Positions 26,936 to 36,620 are shown, counted from the first letter of the stretch. The stretch: 64,000 nucleotides of DNA from CAWIVH01 sp963839475 (GCA_963839475.1 CAWIVH010000016.1:6858-70857); one strand, 5' to 3'. Notes: generated from the sequence alone by a model not told the origin. Numbers and translations are program-made.

Positions 26936-27392
26936 ACCGGCATGAAGTAGACAATGAAAGAGTCTCACAGGAAAGGAGTAGCGAACCATCCTGACCTCGA
27001 GTCTTGGGCAGAAGGCCGCGAGGCTGACACCAAGCGTAAACAGCGGCACTGGTGGGCAGGGTATTGAACTGCAAAAACATAAAATCGGGGCGCCGACCTG
27101 TTTGGGTGAAGGGGAAGGCAAGATCACGGCGTGCGCGAACGCGGGTGCGACGTGAGTCCCGCGTAGTCAAAGAGCCCGGCCACGCTTGGAAACTTTATGT
27201 ACGATATCGGCCGACTCGAGGGTGTTGAAACCTAGGCCATTTGGACAATGTGCTTCTGGATCCAGGCAACCCGCATTGGCACACCGTGATCCGCGCAGCG
27301 ACAACTACTGTTTGGCCTGCGCACATATGCACGCTGCTGAACGTCGGCGGCTACAAGAAGATCATCGGCAATAACATTGAAGGGGGCATTCC
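26936..27392. other. Intergenic upstream of the NO reductase, no gene seen
   Basis: 457 bp. No regulator gene, no clear NsrR/NorR site and no RNA recognised. Confidence 0.4.
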
Positions 27393-29681
27393 ATGATCGG
27401 CACTTCTACAGAGGTTTCGAGTCTCTCTCCGTGGTGGAAACACACGGTGATCCTAGTAATGATTGCTGGTTTCTCGGTTCTGTCCCTGGTCACGGTCCTG
27501 ACCTATACAAACGCTCCACCCATCCCCGAGAGGATTACGGATGTATCGGGAACCATGGTTTTTGCAGGAGCTGACATTGAAAAAGGACAAGAAGTGTTCC
27601 TCAAATATGGTCTCATGGAGCACGGAAGCCTCTGGGGTCATGGAGCGTATCTGGGCCCCGATTACAGCGCGGAATATCTGCACAGGCTAAGCGAGATAAC
27701 CCGGGACAGGATAGCGATCGAGAAGTACGGCAAGGCCTTTGCGCAGCTTTCGTCGGACGAACAGAGCGTCGCATCAGCGCGGACGGAAAAGGTGCTCAAG
27801 GAAAACCGCTACGATGCAGCCTCACGCACGCTCCAGCTCTCGTCAGGTGAGGTGGATGCTTACCGCACTCAGCTCTCCGAATGGAGCGAGTACTTCAGCA
27901 AGAAGGACGCCGCTCCCGGGCTGCCGGACAAATATATTCAGGATTCCGCGGAGATCAAAGCCCTGACCGCTTACTTCGCCTGGGCAGCTTGGGCCGCAGC
28001 GGCGAATCGTCCGGGGAAGAATTATTCTTACACCAACAACTGGCCGTATGAGCCCATCGCAGGAAATCGCCCTTCCACCGAGACCTACGTCTGGAGCGCC
28101 TTGAGTCTCATCACCCTCCTGTCAGGGCTGGGTCTGATCCTCTTCGTCGTCGGTAAGTTTGACTACCTGGGTTGGAAGGGCGATGGCGGCGGCACCCATT
28201 TCCTGCACTCTACTCCCCCTGCTCTGAAGCTCACCCCCAGTCAGTGGGCTACAGGGGCGTTCTTCGGAATAGTGGCGCTCTTGTTCCTGGCGCAAGCATT
28301 CCTAGGAGGTGTGCTCGCCCACTACCGTGTAGAGCCGGGCGCCTTTTACGGATTCGACATAGCCCGCGTGCTGCCCTACACACTGGCGCGCACCTGGCAT
28401 CTCCAACTCGCCATTTTTTGGATTGCGACGGCCTGGGTGGGCGGCGGCCTTTTCCTGGCCGCGTGGGTGGGCGGCGGGGACCCCAAAGGCCAGAAGACCG
28501 GCGTTTATGCACTCCTCGGGGCGCTGGTGGTGGTCGTTGTCGGCAGCCTTGTTGGCGAGTCACTCGGTATCAACGACAAACTGGGACAGCTCTGGTTCTG
28601 GATCGGCCACCAGGGTTCCGAGTACCTGGACCTCGGGCGGTGCTGGCAGTTCCTGCTTGCGGCCGGGCTCCTCTTCTGGTTGTCTCTGATGTTTCGGGCG
28701 CTGAAGCCTGCCATCAAGAGCCCCAAAATGCGAGAACTCTCCTCACTCTTTCTGTACGCGGCCGTAGCGATCCCTGTCTTCTATTTGCCCGCCCTTTTCT
28801 ACGGCCCCCACACCAACTTCGCCGTTATTGACAACTGGCGCTTCTGGATCATTCACCTTTGGGTGGAAGGATTCTTCGAACTCTTCGCGACGGTGCTGGT
28901 GGCCATCATGTTCCACCAGATGGGTGTGATCAGCACCAAGACCGCAACGCGCCTGATTTACCTGGACGCGATCCTATACCTCAGCGGCGGAATCATTGGA
29001 ACGGGACACCATTGGTATTTCACGGGACAGGGAGCGCTCAACATGGGCCTGGCGGCATGCTTCTCCGCTCTGGAAGTTGTTCCTCTCACGCTTCTGACTC
29101 TGGATGCTTGGGACTTTATAAAGCTGAGGAAGGCGCAGTGTTCCACGTGCGGCCACGATCTCGCCTGGGGCCAGAAGTGGGCCATTTATTTCCTCATGGC
29201 CGTCGGTGTTTGGAACTTCGTCGGCGCAGGCATTTTCGGTTTCCTGATCAACCTGCCGATCGTATCCTACTTCGAGGTGGGGACGACGCTCACCCCCAAT
29301 CACGGCCACGCCGCACTATTTGGTGTCTTTGGGATGTTGGCCCTGGCAGTCCTGGTCTTCTGCTTGAGGACTATGCAATCCGACACCGCTTGGAAGGGAA
29401 CGGAGAAGTTCATCCGTGTGGGCTTCTGGGGTCTTAACGCGGGCCTCGCGCTCATGATCATCCTGGATCTGTTCCCCGGCGGAGTAATCCAGCTCTGGGA
29501 TTCCATCGCCAATGGATACTGGCACGCACGCCGCCTGACCTTCCTGATGAGCGGCACCTACCATAAGCTGGAATGGCTGCGCATGGCGGGGGATATGGTA
29601 TTCCTCTTGGCCGGCGCCTTACCAATAGCGCTCGGCGCGTTGAGAAGTTTATGGAAAAGGGATCTCTCTGCCTCGGAATGA
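27393..29681 (+). CDS. norZ: Quinol-dependent nitric oxide reductase (qNOR)
   Basis: 762 residues, the single-subunit type. The N-terminal extension (about 30-215) carries one helix and the cytochrome c-like but haem-free domain (AGADIEKGQEVFLKYGLMEHG, YTNNWPYEP). Twelve to thirteen helices of the NorB core follow, with haem-iron and FeB ligands in RTWHLQLAIFWIATAW, EGFFELFATV, GTGHHWYFTG and NHGHAALFG. The enzyme reduces two NO to N2O with quinol in the inner membrane. No norC is present, as expected. Ribosome site GGGGGG, 6 nt before ATG. It stands alone, so detoxification rather than full denitrification is likely. Confidence 0.93.
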   Translation: MIGTSTEVSSLSPWWKHTVILVMIAGFSVLSLVTVLTYTNAPPIPERITDVSGTMVFAGADIEKGQEVFLKYGLMEHGSLWGHGAYLGPDYSAEYLHRLSEITRDRIAIEKYGKAFAQLSSDEQSVASARTEKVLKENRYDAASRTLQLSSGEVDAYRTQLSEWSEYFSKKDAAPGLPDKYIQDSAEIKALTAYFAWAAWAAAANRPGKNYSYTNNWPYEPIAGNRPSTETYVWSALSLITLLSGLGLILFVVGKFDYLGWKGDGGGTHFLHSTPPALKLTPSQWATGAFFGIVALLFLAQAFLGGVLAHYRVEPGAFYGFDIARVLPYTLARTWHLQLAIFWIATAWVGGGLFLAAWVGGGDPKGQKTGVYALLGALVVVVVGSLVGESLGINDKLGQLWFWIGHQGSEYLDLGRCWQFLLAAGLLFWLSLMFRALKPAIKSPKMRELSSLFLYAAVAIPVFYLPALFYGPHTNFAVIDNWRFWIIHLWVEGFFELFATVLVAIMFHQMGVISTKTATRLIYLDAILYLSGGIIGTGHHWYFTGQGALNMGLAACFSALEVVPLTLLTLDAWDFIKLRKAQCSTCGHDLAWGQKWAIYFLMAVGVWNFVGAGIFGFLINLPIVSYFEVGTTLTPNHGHAALFGVFGMLALAVLVFCLRTMQSDTAWKGTEKFIRVGFWGLNAGLALMIILDLFPGGVIQLWDSIANGYWHARRLTFLMSGTYHKLEWLRMAGDMVFLLAGALPIALGALRSLWKRDLSASE

Positions 29682-30071
29682 GCACCATACGGGCGAAATT
29701 GGGGATAGTCCACCTGTGAAACCCGCATGAAGTCTCGAACGAAGGATTACGCACATAGCCTGAAATGACTTCTTCGTTCTTCTGCAAGATAAATCAGGCA
29801 GCAGCATTGTCGTGAAAGAGCTCGGGAAAAGCGACATCCCTCAAGTCAGAAGAGGATTTAAGGATGATATCGGTCGAGTATTCGCTCGGAGATGTCACCC
29901 AGCAGTGCTGGTACCCACGAGGTAGGTCCTTCAATAAAGGATTGACATAGCACGAATATCGTTCCAGGATCCGCGGCCAGTCCAACCCGTAAATCGATTT
30001 GCGGATTTCTGTGCGCACTTCCAATCGTCAATGCACAAAAAGACGTTGTCGTGTGTTGAAGGGTGCTCTCA
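29682..30071. other. Intergenic with a short coding-like fragment
   Basis: A minus-strand frame at about 29807-30000 has coding-like composition (GLDWPRILERYSCYVNPLL, HCWVTSPSEYSTDIILKS) but no start or complete domain. I do not recognise the family. Nothing else. Confidence 0.35.
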
Positions 30072-30875
30072 TCAGGGGGCTCGCCCGGCGCCGAGCGACC
30101 GTTCGAGCTCGTCGATTTCGCGCCGCAGCGCAGCGATCCGGGCTGCGACGTCATCGCCGCGGCGGACTTCCTCCTCCTCACGCCGGGTCGCTTCGAGGTT
30201 GTTAATCACCACCGCGATGAACAGGTTGACCACCACGAACACGGCAATCATGATGAAACTGCCGTAGAACAGCCATGCCGCCGGATGGCCCTCGCGGCTG
30301 GCCGCCTGGATCTCCACCCATCCCTCGAGCGTCAGGATCTGGAATAGAGTCCCCGCCGCACGCGGCAGCGATGCCCAGTGGCGCGGATCGACCTGACCGA
30401 ACAGGTGGACGCCGAGCACGCCATAGACATACAACAGCAGGCCGAGCAGCAGGAGGACGTGCCCCATCGATGGGATCGAACGCAGCATGGTTCCGATGAT
30501 CAGGCGCAGGTCGGGAAGGCTCGAGACCAGGCGCGCAACGCGCAGGACTCGGGCCAGGCGCGCGACGTTGGTGAGGGCGCCGGTCATGGGTAAGAGCGAC
30601 AGGGCCACGACCGCGAAGTCGAACGTGTTCCACCCGTCGCGGAAGAACTCGAGCGGCCTGCGGCCGTGGGCCACCAGGCGCACTGCGATTTCGAGCACGA
30701 AGATGGCCTGGATAACGGCATTCAGCGCCAGTAGCAGGGGGCCTTGGCGCTGCATGAGGGACGCCGAGGTCTCGATCCCCATCAGGACCGCGTTGGCGAC
30801 GATCAGCGCCAGGACCACCTGCTGGAAACGCGGATGGGAGGCAATGGCTTGGCAGCGGGCAACCATCGGATTCAT
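30072..30875 (-). CDS. BacNaV-like voltage-gated sodium channel
   Basis: 267 residues from ATG 30875. S1-S4 end in an arginine-bearing sensor (LARLARVLRVARLVSSLPDL). S5, a pore loop with the filter TLEGW (NaChBac has TLESW), and S6 (IAVFVVVNLFIAVVINNL) follow. The tail is a charged coiled coil (EEEEVRRGDDVAARIAALRR, then EIDELERSLG), as in BacNaV tetramers. The filter glutamate suggests Na+ over Ca2+. The ATG overlaps the stop of the antiporter-like gene (ATGA at 30875-30872), so the two are co-translated; a sodium or pH response is the probable theme. Confidence 0.88.
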   Translation of the reverse strand: MNPMVARCQAIASHPRFQQVVLALIVANAVLMGIETSASLMQRQGPLLLALNAVIQAIFVLEIAVRLVAHGRRPLEFFRDGWNTFDFAVVALSLLPMTGALTNVARLARVLRVARLVSSLPDLRLIIGTMLRSIPSMGHVLLLLGLLLYVYGVLGVHLFGQVDPRHWASLPRAAGTLFQILTLEGWVEIQAASREGHPAAWLFYGSFIMIAVFVVVNLFIAVVINNLEATRREEEEVRRGDDVAARIAALRREIDELERSLGAGRAP

Positions 30876-31522
30876 GGTGTATTCCTTCCCGCGATTCCCG
30901 GGCGGGCGGGCGGAGCGATTGCGCCCGACGGAGCACCGGGTTCGGCGATCAACCACTGCAGGATCAGGATAATGACCCCGGTCCGCAGGAGATTCAGGGC
31001 CAGCGACAGGGTTGCAGCGCCGACCATCACGCCGCCGATGCCATAGCCGAGCGAGACCACGAGCACTCCAGCCCCAACTTCGCCTCGAGGCCACATGCCG
31101 ATGCAGAGGGCCAGCCTCTGCCGGATCGAAGCCTCCTTACTATAGCAGAAGAGCGGGAACATCTTGCCGAGGTTTCCGAGCAATGTGAGCGCCAGGACGT
31201 GCAAGATCATCATTCCCCAGCCGGCTTCCACTCCGCCGATGCGCGGCATCGACATTCCGACGAGCACCATGAACAGGGCCGAGAGGATGGCCGAGACTTG
31301 TTGCTCCTGCGCGCTTTCCGGGCCCTCCTGGTGTCCGTCGCGCGCGTCGTCGCTGTGCGGGTCGGCCCCGGCCGGCCGGGCCAGCGTACAGCCCATGACA
31401 AAGGCCGGGAGCAGCACTTCGATGTGGATGGGAACGACGTCGTCCAGGAATTTGCTCGAGACGGTCTGCGACGCCAGGATCCCCGCAATCAGCAGGAGGG
31501 AGAAGAGCAGAACTTTCCTCAA
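30872..31522 (-). CDS. Half-length Na+/H+ antiporter-like membrane protein
   Basis: 216 residues from TTG 31522. It corresponds to the C-terminal half of CPA-type antiporters: KFLDDVVPIHIEVLLPAFVMG, an acidic loop of about 30 residues, SAILSALFMVLVGMSMPRIG, MFPLFCYSKEASIRQRLALC and GMWPRGEVGAGVLVVSLGYG, the last being a highly conserved antiporter segment. The N-terminal six helices are missing. It is linked on both sides: TTG overlaps the stop of the 42-residue gene and its own stop overlaps the channel ATG. Either a truncated relic held in an operon or half of a split transporter. Confidence 0.7.
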   Translation of the reverse strand: MRKVLLFSLLLIAGILASQTVSSKFLDDVVPIHIEVLLPAFVMGCTLARPAGADPHSDDARDGHQEGPESAQEQQVSAILSALFMVLVGMSMPRIGGVEAGWGMMILHVLALTLLGNLGKMFPLFCYSKEASIRQRLALCIGMWPRGEVGAGVLVVSLGYGIGGVMVGAATLSLALNLLRTGVIILILQWLIAEPGAPSGAIAPPARPGIAGRNTP

Positions 31523-31647
31523 TAGGCACGCTCCCGGCGCCACTCGCGCGTTGCTGCTACGGTGACAGTTACAAAGGTGATCGGCACTACGAACAGCATC
31601 ATCGTGCGGCTGAACACCGGCAAGGCATCGTGCTGCGACGACGCCAT
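31519..31647 (-). CDS. 42-residue single-helix membrane protein, operon leader
   Basis: ATG 31647 to TGA 31519-31521. Sequence MASSQHDALPVFSRTMMLFV, then VPITFVTVTVAATREWR and a basic end: one membrane helix with a positive inside tail. The TGA overlaps the TTG start of the antiporter-like gene (TTGA). It may be the displaced first helix of the antiporter or an independent small regulator. Upstream at about 31660-31801 lies a channel-like vestige (TGIETSEALEEGPARALL). Confidence 0.45.
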   Translation of the reverse strand: MASSQHDALPVFSRTMMLFVVPITFVTVTVAATREWRRERAY

Positions 31648-31925
31648 CGCCCGGCATCCTCATCGGAGCCCGGATGAACTCTCTGAGTAAGGCCCGCGCC
31701 GGTCCCTCCTCGAGCGCCTCGGAGGTCTCGATCCCCGTCCGTACAGCATCGGCCGGGATGAGAGTGCAATACCCAAACTCGTTTGCAGCCGCAGACCGCA
31801 TGTGCTATTAATGATTCTTCCGGCAGCTTTCAGATTTTTTTTGCCCTCCGGGGAGGCCCGCATGAAAAGATGGGCCGAAGTGAATTCCCAGCCGATCCCT
31901 CCAAACATCCACAGGAGATGAAACC

Positions 31926-32774
31926 ATGAAGAAAAAATGTGTTCTGGCTTTTTCTTTGCTGCTTTTGTTTCTATCCGCCTGCACGACAAAAGTCAACGAT
32001 CCGGCCGATGTTCAGGCCATCCGGCAATCGTGCGACGACTATGCCAAAGCCTTCAATGCGAAAGATGCCAAGGCTGCGGCGGCATATGCGACGGATAAGA
32101 CTCTGTACTCCGACCTGAATGTCGCACCGATTGTCGGGACCGAAGCGATCTCGAAGCTTCACCAGGTCTATTTCGAGCGGTTCGACATCCAGTTCAACAT
32201 GCCGGTTGCCGATGTTCAGGTTTCCGGCGACCTCGGTGTCGCGCGCGGCATTTGGACGATGAAGATGACCCCCAAAATGGAAGGGGTCGCCGCCATCGAA
32301 GACAGCGGGAGCTGGACGATCGTATCGAAACGTCAGCCCGACGCCTCCTGGAAATGGGATTCTATTATTGCCAACAGCGACCGGCCGCTGCCCGGAGCCA
32401 CATCCGACGGCGCTGAGGAAGCCGCCCTGATTCGAATTGAGAAGGAATGGGCCGATGCCATGCTGAAGTCGAATTTCGCGGCCATCGAACCGATCATCGC
32501 CAAGGAATATACCTACTACGCGGACGGACAGGTCATGAGCCGCGCTCAGACGTTTGCGGAATTCAAATCCGGTGCGTTCAAGATCACCTCCATGGAGCTC
32601 AAGGATCTGAAGCCGGTCGTGTTTGGTGATGCTGCGATCGTGACCATGACTGTTGTCATGAAGGGAAAATACAAGGGGAGCGACATACCCGGACCGACTC
32701 GCAGCACCGATTTCTTCGTCAAGCGCGATGGCCGCTGGCAGGCCATCAGCACTCAGAACCAGACCATCAAATAG
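31926..32774 (+). CDS. Lipoprotein with two SnoaL/DUF4440 domains
   Basis: 282 residues. The lipobox LSAC (Cys19) follows a hydrophobic signal (MKKKCVLAFSLLLLFL). Two NTF2-like domains (about 27-150 and 160-280) each have the DUF4440 pattern: AIRQSCDDYAKAFNAKDA and ALIRIEKEWADAMLKSNFAA at the starts, and SWTIVSKRQPD and DFFVKRDGRWQA at the ends. Such proteins are usually small-ligand binders of unknown substrate. Ribosome site GGAG, 9 nt before ATG. Confidence 0.85.
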   Translation: MKKKCVLAFSLLLLFLSACTTKVNDPADVQAIRQSCDDYAKAFNAKDAKAAAAYATDKTLYSDLNVAPIVGTEAISKLHQVYFERFDIQFNMPVADVQVSGDLGVARGIWTMKMTPKMEGVAAIEDSGSWTIVSKRQPDASWKWDSIIANSDRPLPGATSDGAEEAALIRIEKEWADAMLKSNFAAIEPIIAKEYTYYADGQVMSRAQTFAEFKSGAFKITSMELKDLKPVVFGDAAIVTMTVVMKGKYKGSDIPGPTRSTDFFVKRDGRWQAISTQNQTIK

Positions 32775-33052
32775 GACTCCGGCGCCGACAGGAAAAAGGC
32801 AATCGGTACTGTGCGCCCGACCGGCGAGCGCAGATCGCCGGCGGCCCCGGGGTTCTATCTGCTTTGCATATCGGTGGAGACGGCAAAAACCCGGCCCGAG
32901 AGTGCGGACCGCGAAAATCCTGGACAACCCCGCCACCTGGTGGCTATGAATGAAATCCATTGCCAAGATTGTGATCTTTCTTAAACGCTTCGTTCGAAGG
33001 CAAGAATCAATGCCTGGAATCCAATTCCAATCCTTGAAAGGTGGGTGCCAGT

Positions 33053-34627
33053 ATGAAAAGAATTCTGACGATTGCATTCATCAGCCTGGGCTTATGGGGA
33101 TGGACGCTGGCTCAGGACAACGGCAATTCAAATGCGGCAATTCAGAAGGGCAAGGCGCACTTTGCCGCGAACTACCGTGCCTATGGATTGACGGACCCGG
33201 ATACGGATTTGAAGCTCCGCAGCGCCAAACCGGGCACCGGCGGAATGACACACCTGCGCTATGATCAGTTCTACAAAGGCGTCCCCGTGTTCGAAGGAGA
33301 GGCCATCGCTCACGTGGATGCTTCGGGCGAAGTCTCAATCACCGATTCACTGCACGGGAACCTGAACCTGGATGTCCGGCCCAACCTGCCGGCCGGGGCG
33401 GCGATGGCCATCGTACGCCGCGCCCTCGACCTGCGCGGCCCGGTCCCGGACCCGGAAGTGACCCTCCAGATCCTGCCCCGCGGGGAGCGGGTCGGTATCG
33501 ACATGCTGGTATGGCACGTTGCGATATTTTATGAAAATGAGGCAGACGGGACCGGCAGCTACGACATCTTCGTGGACGCGGCCTCCGGCATGCCGGTTTG
33601 GGGTTTCGACTCTCTCGAGACCAGCGCGACCACGGGTACCGGGAAGACCATGTTCCTCGGGGACAAGTCAATCAACCTCGATCTTTCCAGCGGCAAGTAT
33701 TATATGCGCGACGTGAACAAGGCCAGTTCCAAGACGACCGACATGTTAAGTCTGCCCTTCGGAAGCGGTACGATCTTCTCCAGTTCCAGCAATATCTTCG
33801 GCAACAACAGGCCAGATTTGAGCAATCGGGCCACAGCCGGGGCCGACGCGCATTTCGGTATGGTGGCAACTTGGGATTATTTTAAAACCAAATTTGGCCG
33901 CAACGGCATCGACGGCAAGGGACGCAGCACCTACTCCCGCGTTCATTACAGCCGGAATTACGAGAACGCTTTCTGGACGAATTCCTGTTTCTGCATGACC
34001 TATGGCGACGGGGCTTCCACTTTTTACCCATTGGTGGCGCTGGATGTGGCGGGCCACGAGATGGCTCATGGCGTGATGAGCACGGAGGCCAACCTCACCT
34101 ACAGCGGCCAGTCCGGGGGCTTGAACGAATCGAGTTCCGACATCTTCGGCACCATGGTCGAGCTTTTCGTCAACGACAACAATGATGGGACAGCCAATCG
34201 AGACGATACTCCGGACTACTGGATCGGGGAGCGGATTTATAAGTCGAACTGGTCGACCGGGAATTATGTCCAGACCAAGGCGCTGCGATACATGGACGAC
34301 CCTGCCAAAGACGGCTCCAGCCCGGCGTGCTATTCATCGACTATAGGCAGCCTGAACGTCCACTACTCTTCCGGACCGAACAACCACATGTTCTATCTGC
34401 TTGCGGCAGGCGGCACCAGCAAGTGCAACGGAGCAGTCGTAACCGGCATCGGCCCGGCAAAGGCCGAAGCGATCTGGTACGATGCGATCGCCAACTGGAT
34501 GACGGCTTCCACCAACTACGCCGGAGCGCGACAGGCTTGTCTCAATGCCGCCGCAAAACTCTATGGTCAGGGCTCGCCCGAGTACATCGCTGTTGGGGCG
34601 GCCTACACGGCCATCAATGTGCCGTAA
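33053..34627 (+). CDS. M4-family (thermolysin-like) secreted zinc metalloprotease
   Basis: 524 residues from ATG 33053. A signal peptide (MKRILTIAFISLGLWGWTLA) is followed by an FTP/PepSY propeptide (about 25-190) and the catalytic domain. HEMAHG supplies two zinc His ligands and the catalytic Glu, and GGLNESSSDIFG supplies the third ligand Glu. NVHYSSGPNNHMFYLLA is the conserved substrate His region of the C-terminal alpha domain. Secreted protein degradation; self-processing of the propeptide is expected. No PPC or T9-type tail is seen. Confidence 0.93.
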   Translation: MKRILTIAFISLGLWGWTLAQDNGNSNAAIQKGKAHFAANYRAYGLTDPDTDLKLRSAKPGTGGMTHLRYDQFYKGVPVFEGEAIAHVDASGEVSITDSLHGNLNLDVRPNLPAGAAMAIVRRALDLRGPVPDPEVTLQILPRGERVGIDMLVWHVAIFYENEADGTGSYDIFVDAASGMPVWGFDSLETSATTGTGKTMFLGDKSINLDLSSGKYYMRDVNKASSKTTDMLSLPFGSGTIFSSSSNIFGNNRPDLSNRATAGADAHFGMVATWDYFKTKFGRNGIDGKGRSTYSRVHYSRNYENAFWTNSCFCMTYGDGASTFYPLVALDVAGHEMAHGVMSTEANLTYSGQSGGLNESSSDIFGTMVELFVNDNNDGTANRDDTPDYWIGERIYKSNWSTGNYVQTKALRYMDDPAKDGSSPACYSSTIGSLNVHYSSGPNNHMFYLLAAGGTSKCNGAVVTGIGPAKAEAIWYDAIANWMTASTNYAGARQACLNAAAKLYGQGSPEYIAVGAAYTAINVP

Positions 34628-34824
34628 GGATGGCGGATCTCCGGCAGTCATGCGAAGGGCCGCCTGATGCGGATGGTTGTACGTGATGGTGCAACATTCC
34701 CATGAGCTTCAGGTGGCTCCGCTTCAGTCTGAGTGGGTGCCGAGGCCGTCCTCCGCACCCTTCATTTCCCGAAGAAAATCCGCGCGCCGTTGCATCCGCA
34801 CAGGGCGGCTGCGTTGAGCCAAGA

Positions 34825-35061
34825 ATGCAGGGTTTACTGAGTCTCAGCGACGTGGTTTCGCGGGCGAGCATGTCCACAAGGTTCATCCGAAAGCATCTGT
34901 CCGAGATCCCTCATTACCGCGCTTCGGCGCGGGGAAAGATCTGGATCGACTGGATCGACTTTCAGTCGTGGGTGCGGAACCTGCATGTCGAGATCAGGCA
35001 GGACGACCCCGTGGTTGAGATCTTGCGCGACCTTGCCAGGAGAAGGAGCGGAGCGGCATGA
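34825..35061 (+). CDS. Excisionase-like helix-turn-helix protein of a phage-type element
   Basis: 78 residues. LLSLSDVVSRASMSTRFIRK, then HLSEIPHYRASARGKIWIDW is the winged-helix pattern of excisionase/MerR-like small regulators. Its stop overlaps the ATG of the integrase fragment (ATGA at 35058-35061), the usual xis-int order. The integrase is truncated, so this is part of a decayed element. Confidence 0.6.
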   Translation: MQGLLSLSDVVSRASMSTRFIRKHLSEIPHYRASARGKIWIDWIDFQSWVRNLHVEIRQDDPVVEILRDLARRRSGAA

Positions 35062-35279
35062 GCGTCAAGGTCGTTGAAATGTACCCGGGCAGCTGGTACA
35101 TCCGGGTCGTATACAATTATTTCCTCAAGACCAAGCAAATCGACTCCAAAGAGCGCGCGGTCGAGGTCAGCCGTAAGCTGACCACGGCGCTCGATACCAA
35201 AAATGCAAACAATCTGCAAATGGAGGCTGCCACCGAGGCAAGGAAGCCGCCGGTGGGCCTGCATATGACGTTTCCCTGA
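35058..35279 (+). pseudogene. Tyrosine recombinase N-terminal fragment
   Basis: The first 58 codons (MSVKVVEMYPGSWYIRVVYN, KTKQIDSKERAVEVSRKL) match the start of phage integrases, the arm-binding domain. At 35234 the sequence leaves the integrase and soon stops. The same 174 bp occurs at 41182-41355 and ends at exactly the same base. Confidence 0.7.
35061..35234 (+). repeat. 174-bp direct repeat, copy 1 (integrase 5' end)
   Basis: Near-identical to 41182-41355, differing at one base near 35151 (C here, T there). Flanks differ on both sides. Confidence 0.95.
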
Positions 35280-35305
35280 CCAATGGACTGCCGAGCGGGA
35301 TTTTT

Positions 35306-35797
35306 ATGGGGCATTACGCAAAGACGATTCGGGAGAAGGCAACCTCGAAGAACCTCGCGAAGGAGTTGGACATCCCGGTCATCGCCGTCTCCCAACTGAA
35401 CCGAGAGGTGGAGAAGAACTCGGGAGGCGACTGCTACTTTGAAGTCCTCAACTTCGACCGTGAGCAGCCAGGGCTCTACAAACGGGCCAAATCCGACTAT
35501 CCCGACCCTTCGGAATCTTCGGGAGGCTCCGGGAATTTCCCGGAAGAACAGAACCTAACCCCTACGAACCCAAGGGAACTGAATCTAAGGGACCCGAACA
35601 GAAACGAACCGAACACACACCGAATCCAACCGCGGCTGACGCCGCAATGTCGGCGGTGCCGGAGGTGCTGTTCGAGGTCTACAGGACCGAGAACAAACGC
35701 CTGCCGCAGGTGCTGGAGTTCGGTCCAGAACGCCTCGAGAAGTAACGGAAACGCCTGCTCACCCTCCGATCCTGGAGGCCCGGTACGTTGCAATTAG
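35306..35797 (+). pseudogene. Mosaic of DnaB-like helicase fragment and phage replisome fragment
   Basis: One open frame is built of two unrelated pieces. REKATSKNLAKELDIPVIAVS followed by QLNREVEK is the Walker-B-distal region of DnaB-type replicative helicases. FEVLNFDREQPGLYKRAKSD and GNFPEEQNLT belong to the same phage protein as at 8538. Its expected end, ADAAMSAVPEVLFEVYRTEN and KRLPQVLEFGPERLEK, lies in another frame. The fusion point is near 35430. A junction left by deletion. Confidence 0.6.
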
Positions 35798-36155
35798 GTG
35801 GAGGTGCGACAGCAGGGTCACGTCCGGCGACTCGGTTTGGGAGTAAAATGCGGCTGGAGTCGAGGCAGAGGTGTCGAAGTTGACAGAATACCCATTGTCG
35901 GCAGAAGGATAAGGCGGCTGAATAGATGCGGCCTGCGAGGCACGCGGAAGCCAGCTTGCCCTTCCTATCCTTTCTTCTTCGAGGTTGCGGATGACGCGAG
36001 CCCTCTGCAGCGGTCCACGGGGGAGTATCGGGTCTCCGACATCGCTTAAGGTCGGCTTCGAGCCGACACCACATGAACCCCTGGCCTTGAAGCCGAGGGT
36101 CGTTCAGTGAAGCCGTTGCTCCTGGTGAAACCTGACGCGCCAAAATTCTCCGGCC
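35798..36155. other. Intergenic, no gene seen
   Basis: Short shadow frames only; this follows the decayed element. Confidence 0.4.
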
Positions 36156-36620
36156 TTATGGTACCTTTGGCAGTGCGCATTCTAGCCACGCCAGACAACC
36201 ACTTACGGGGTTACTGGCAAAATGCTGGACGTACATATCTGTGCCAACACGCAGTCGTGCCGAGCATCTGATTTGATCTTCTGGAATATCTACCCGAACT
36301 TTTTTCTTCCCTTGCGAAGTCACACTGCACCCCAGAATGTTGGGCGCTGGGGAGATCAAGCCATCGGTCCAGACAAACCAAGTCTTGGGAAAACTTCCGA
36401 GTTCGTCCGCAGCCACCACTCTTATTCCACTGCCATTGCCAGAACTCATATCGAAGCACATTCCATATACGCAGTATCCGGTCGCAACACTGTATATGCC
36501 GTGAAAACTCTGACAGGCGAGATTGGGGTCTGTGGGGCAATTACCGTATTGGGTTTCCTGGGCGAATGCCCCCGATGAAAAAGTACCCATCACGAAAAGA
36601 GTCAGAACTAGCCGTTTCAT
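36156..36620 (-). CDS. Secreted cysteine-rich hypothetical protein
   Basis: 154 residues. A clear signal peptide (MKRLVLTLFVMGTFSSGAFA, cleavage after AFA) and about eight Cys residues in the mature part (NCPTDPNLAC, GYCVYGMCFD, LGCSV, IRCSA, GCLAWLEC). Disulfide-bonded periplasmic or surface protein; family not recognised. The region up to 36790 is its upstream spacer. Confidence 0.65.
   Translation of the reverse strand: MKRLVLTLFVMGTFSSGAFAQETQYGNCPTDPNLACQSFHGIYSVATGYCVYGMCFDMSSGNGSGIRVVAADELGSFPKTWFVWTDGLISPAPNILGCSVTSQGKKKVRVDIPEDQIRCSARLRVGTDMYVQHFASNPVSGCLAWLECALPKVP

Noticed and set aside
29807..30000. Transposase fragment after norZ
   Set aside because: Coding-like residues but I could not assign them to any family with confidence.
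31971..33077. 368-codon minus-strand frame opposite the DUF4440 lipoprotein
   Set aside because: Antisense shadow; the plus-strand gene has signal peptide, lipobox and ribosome site.
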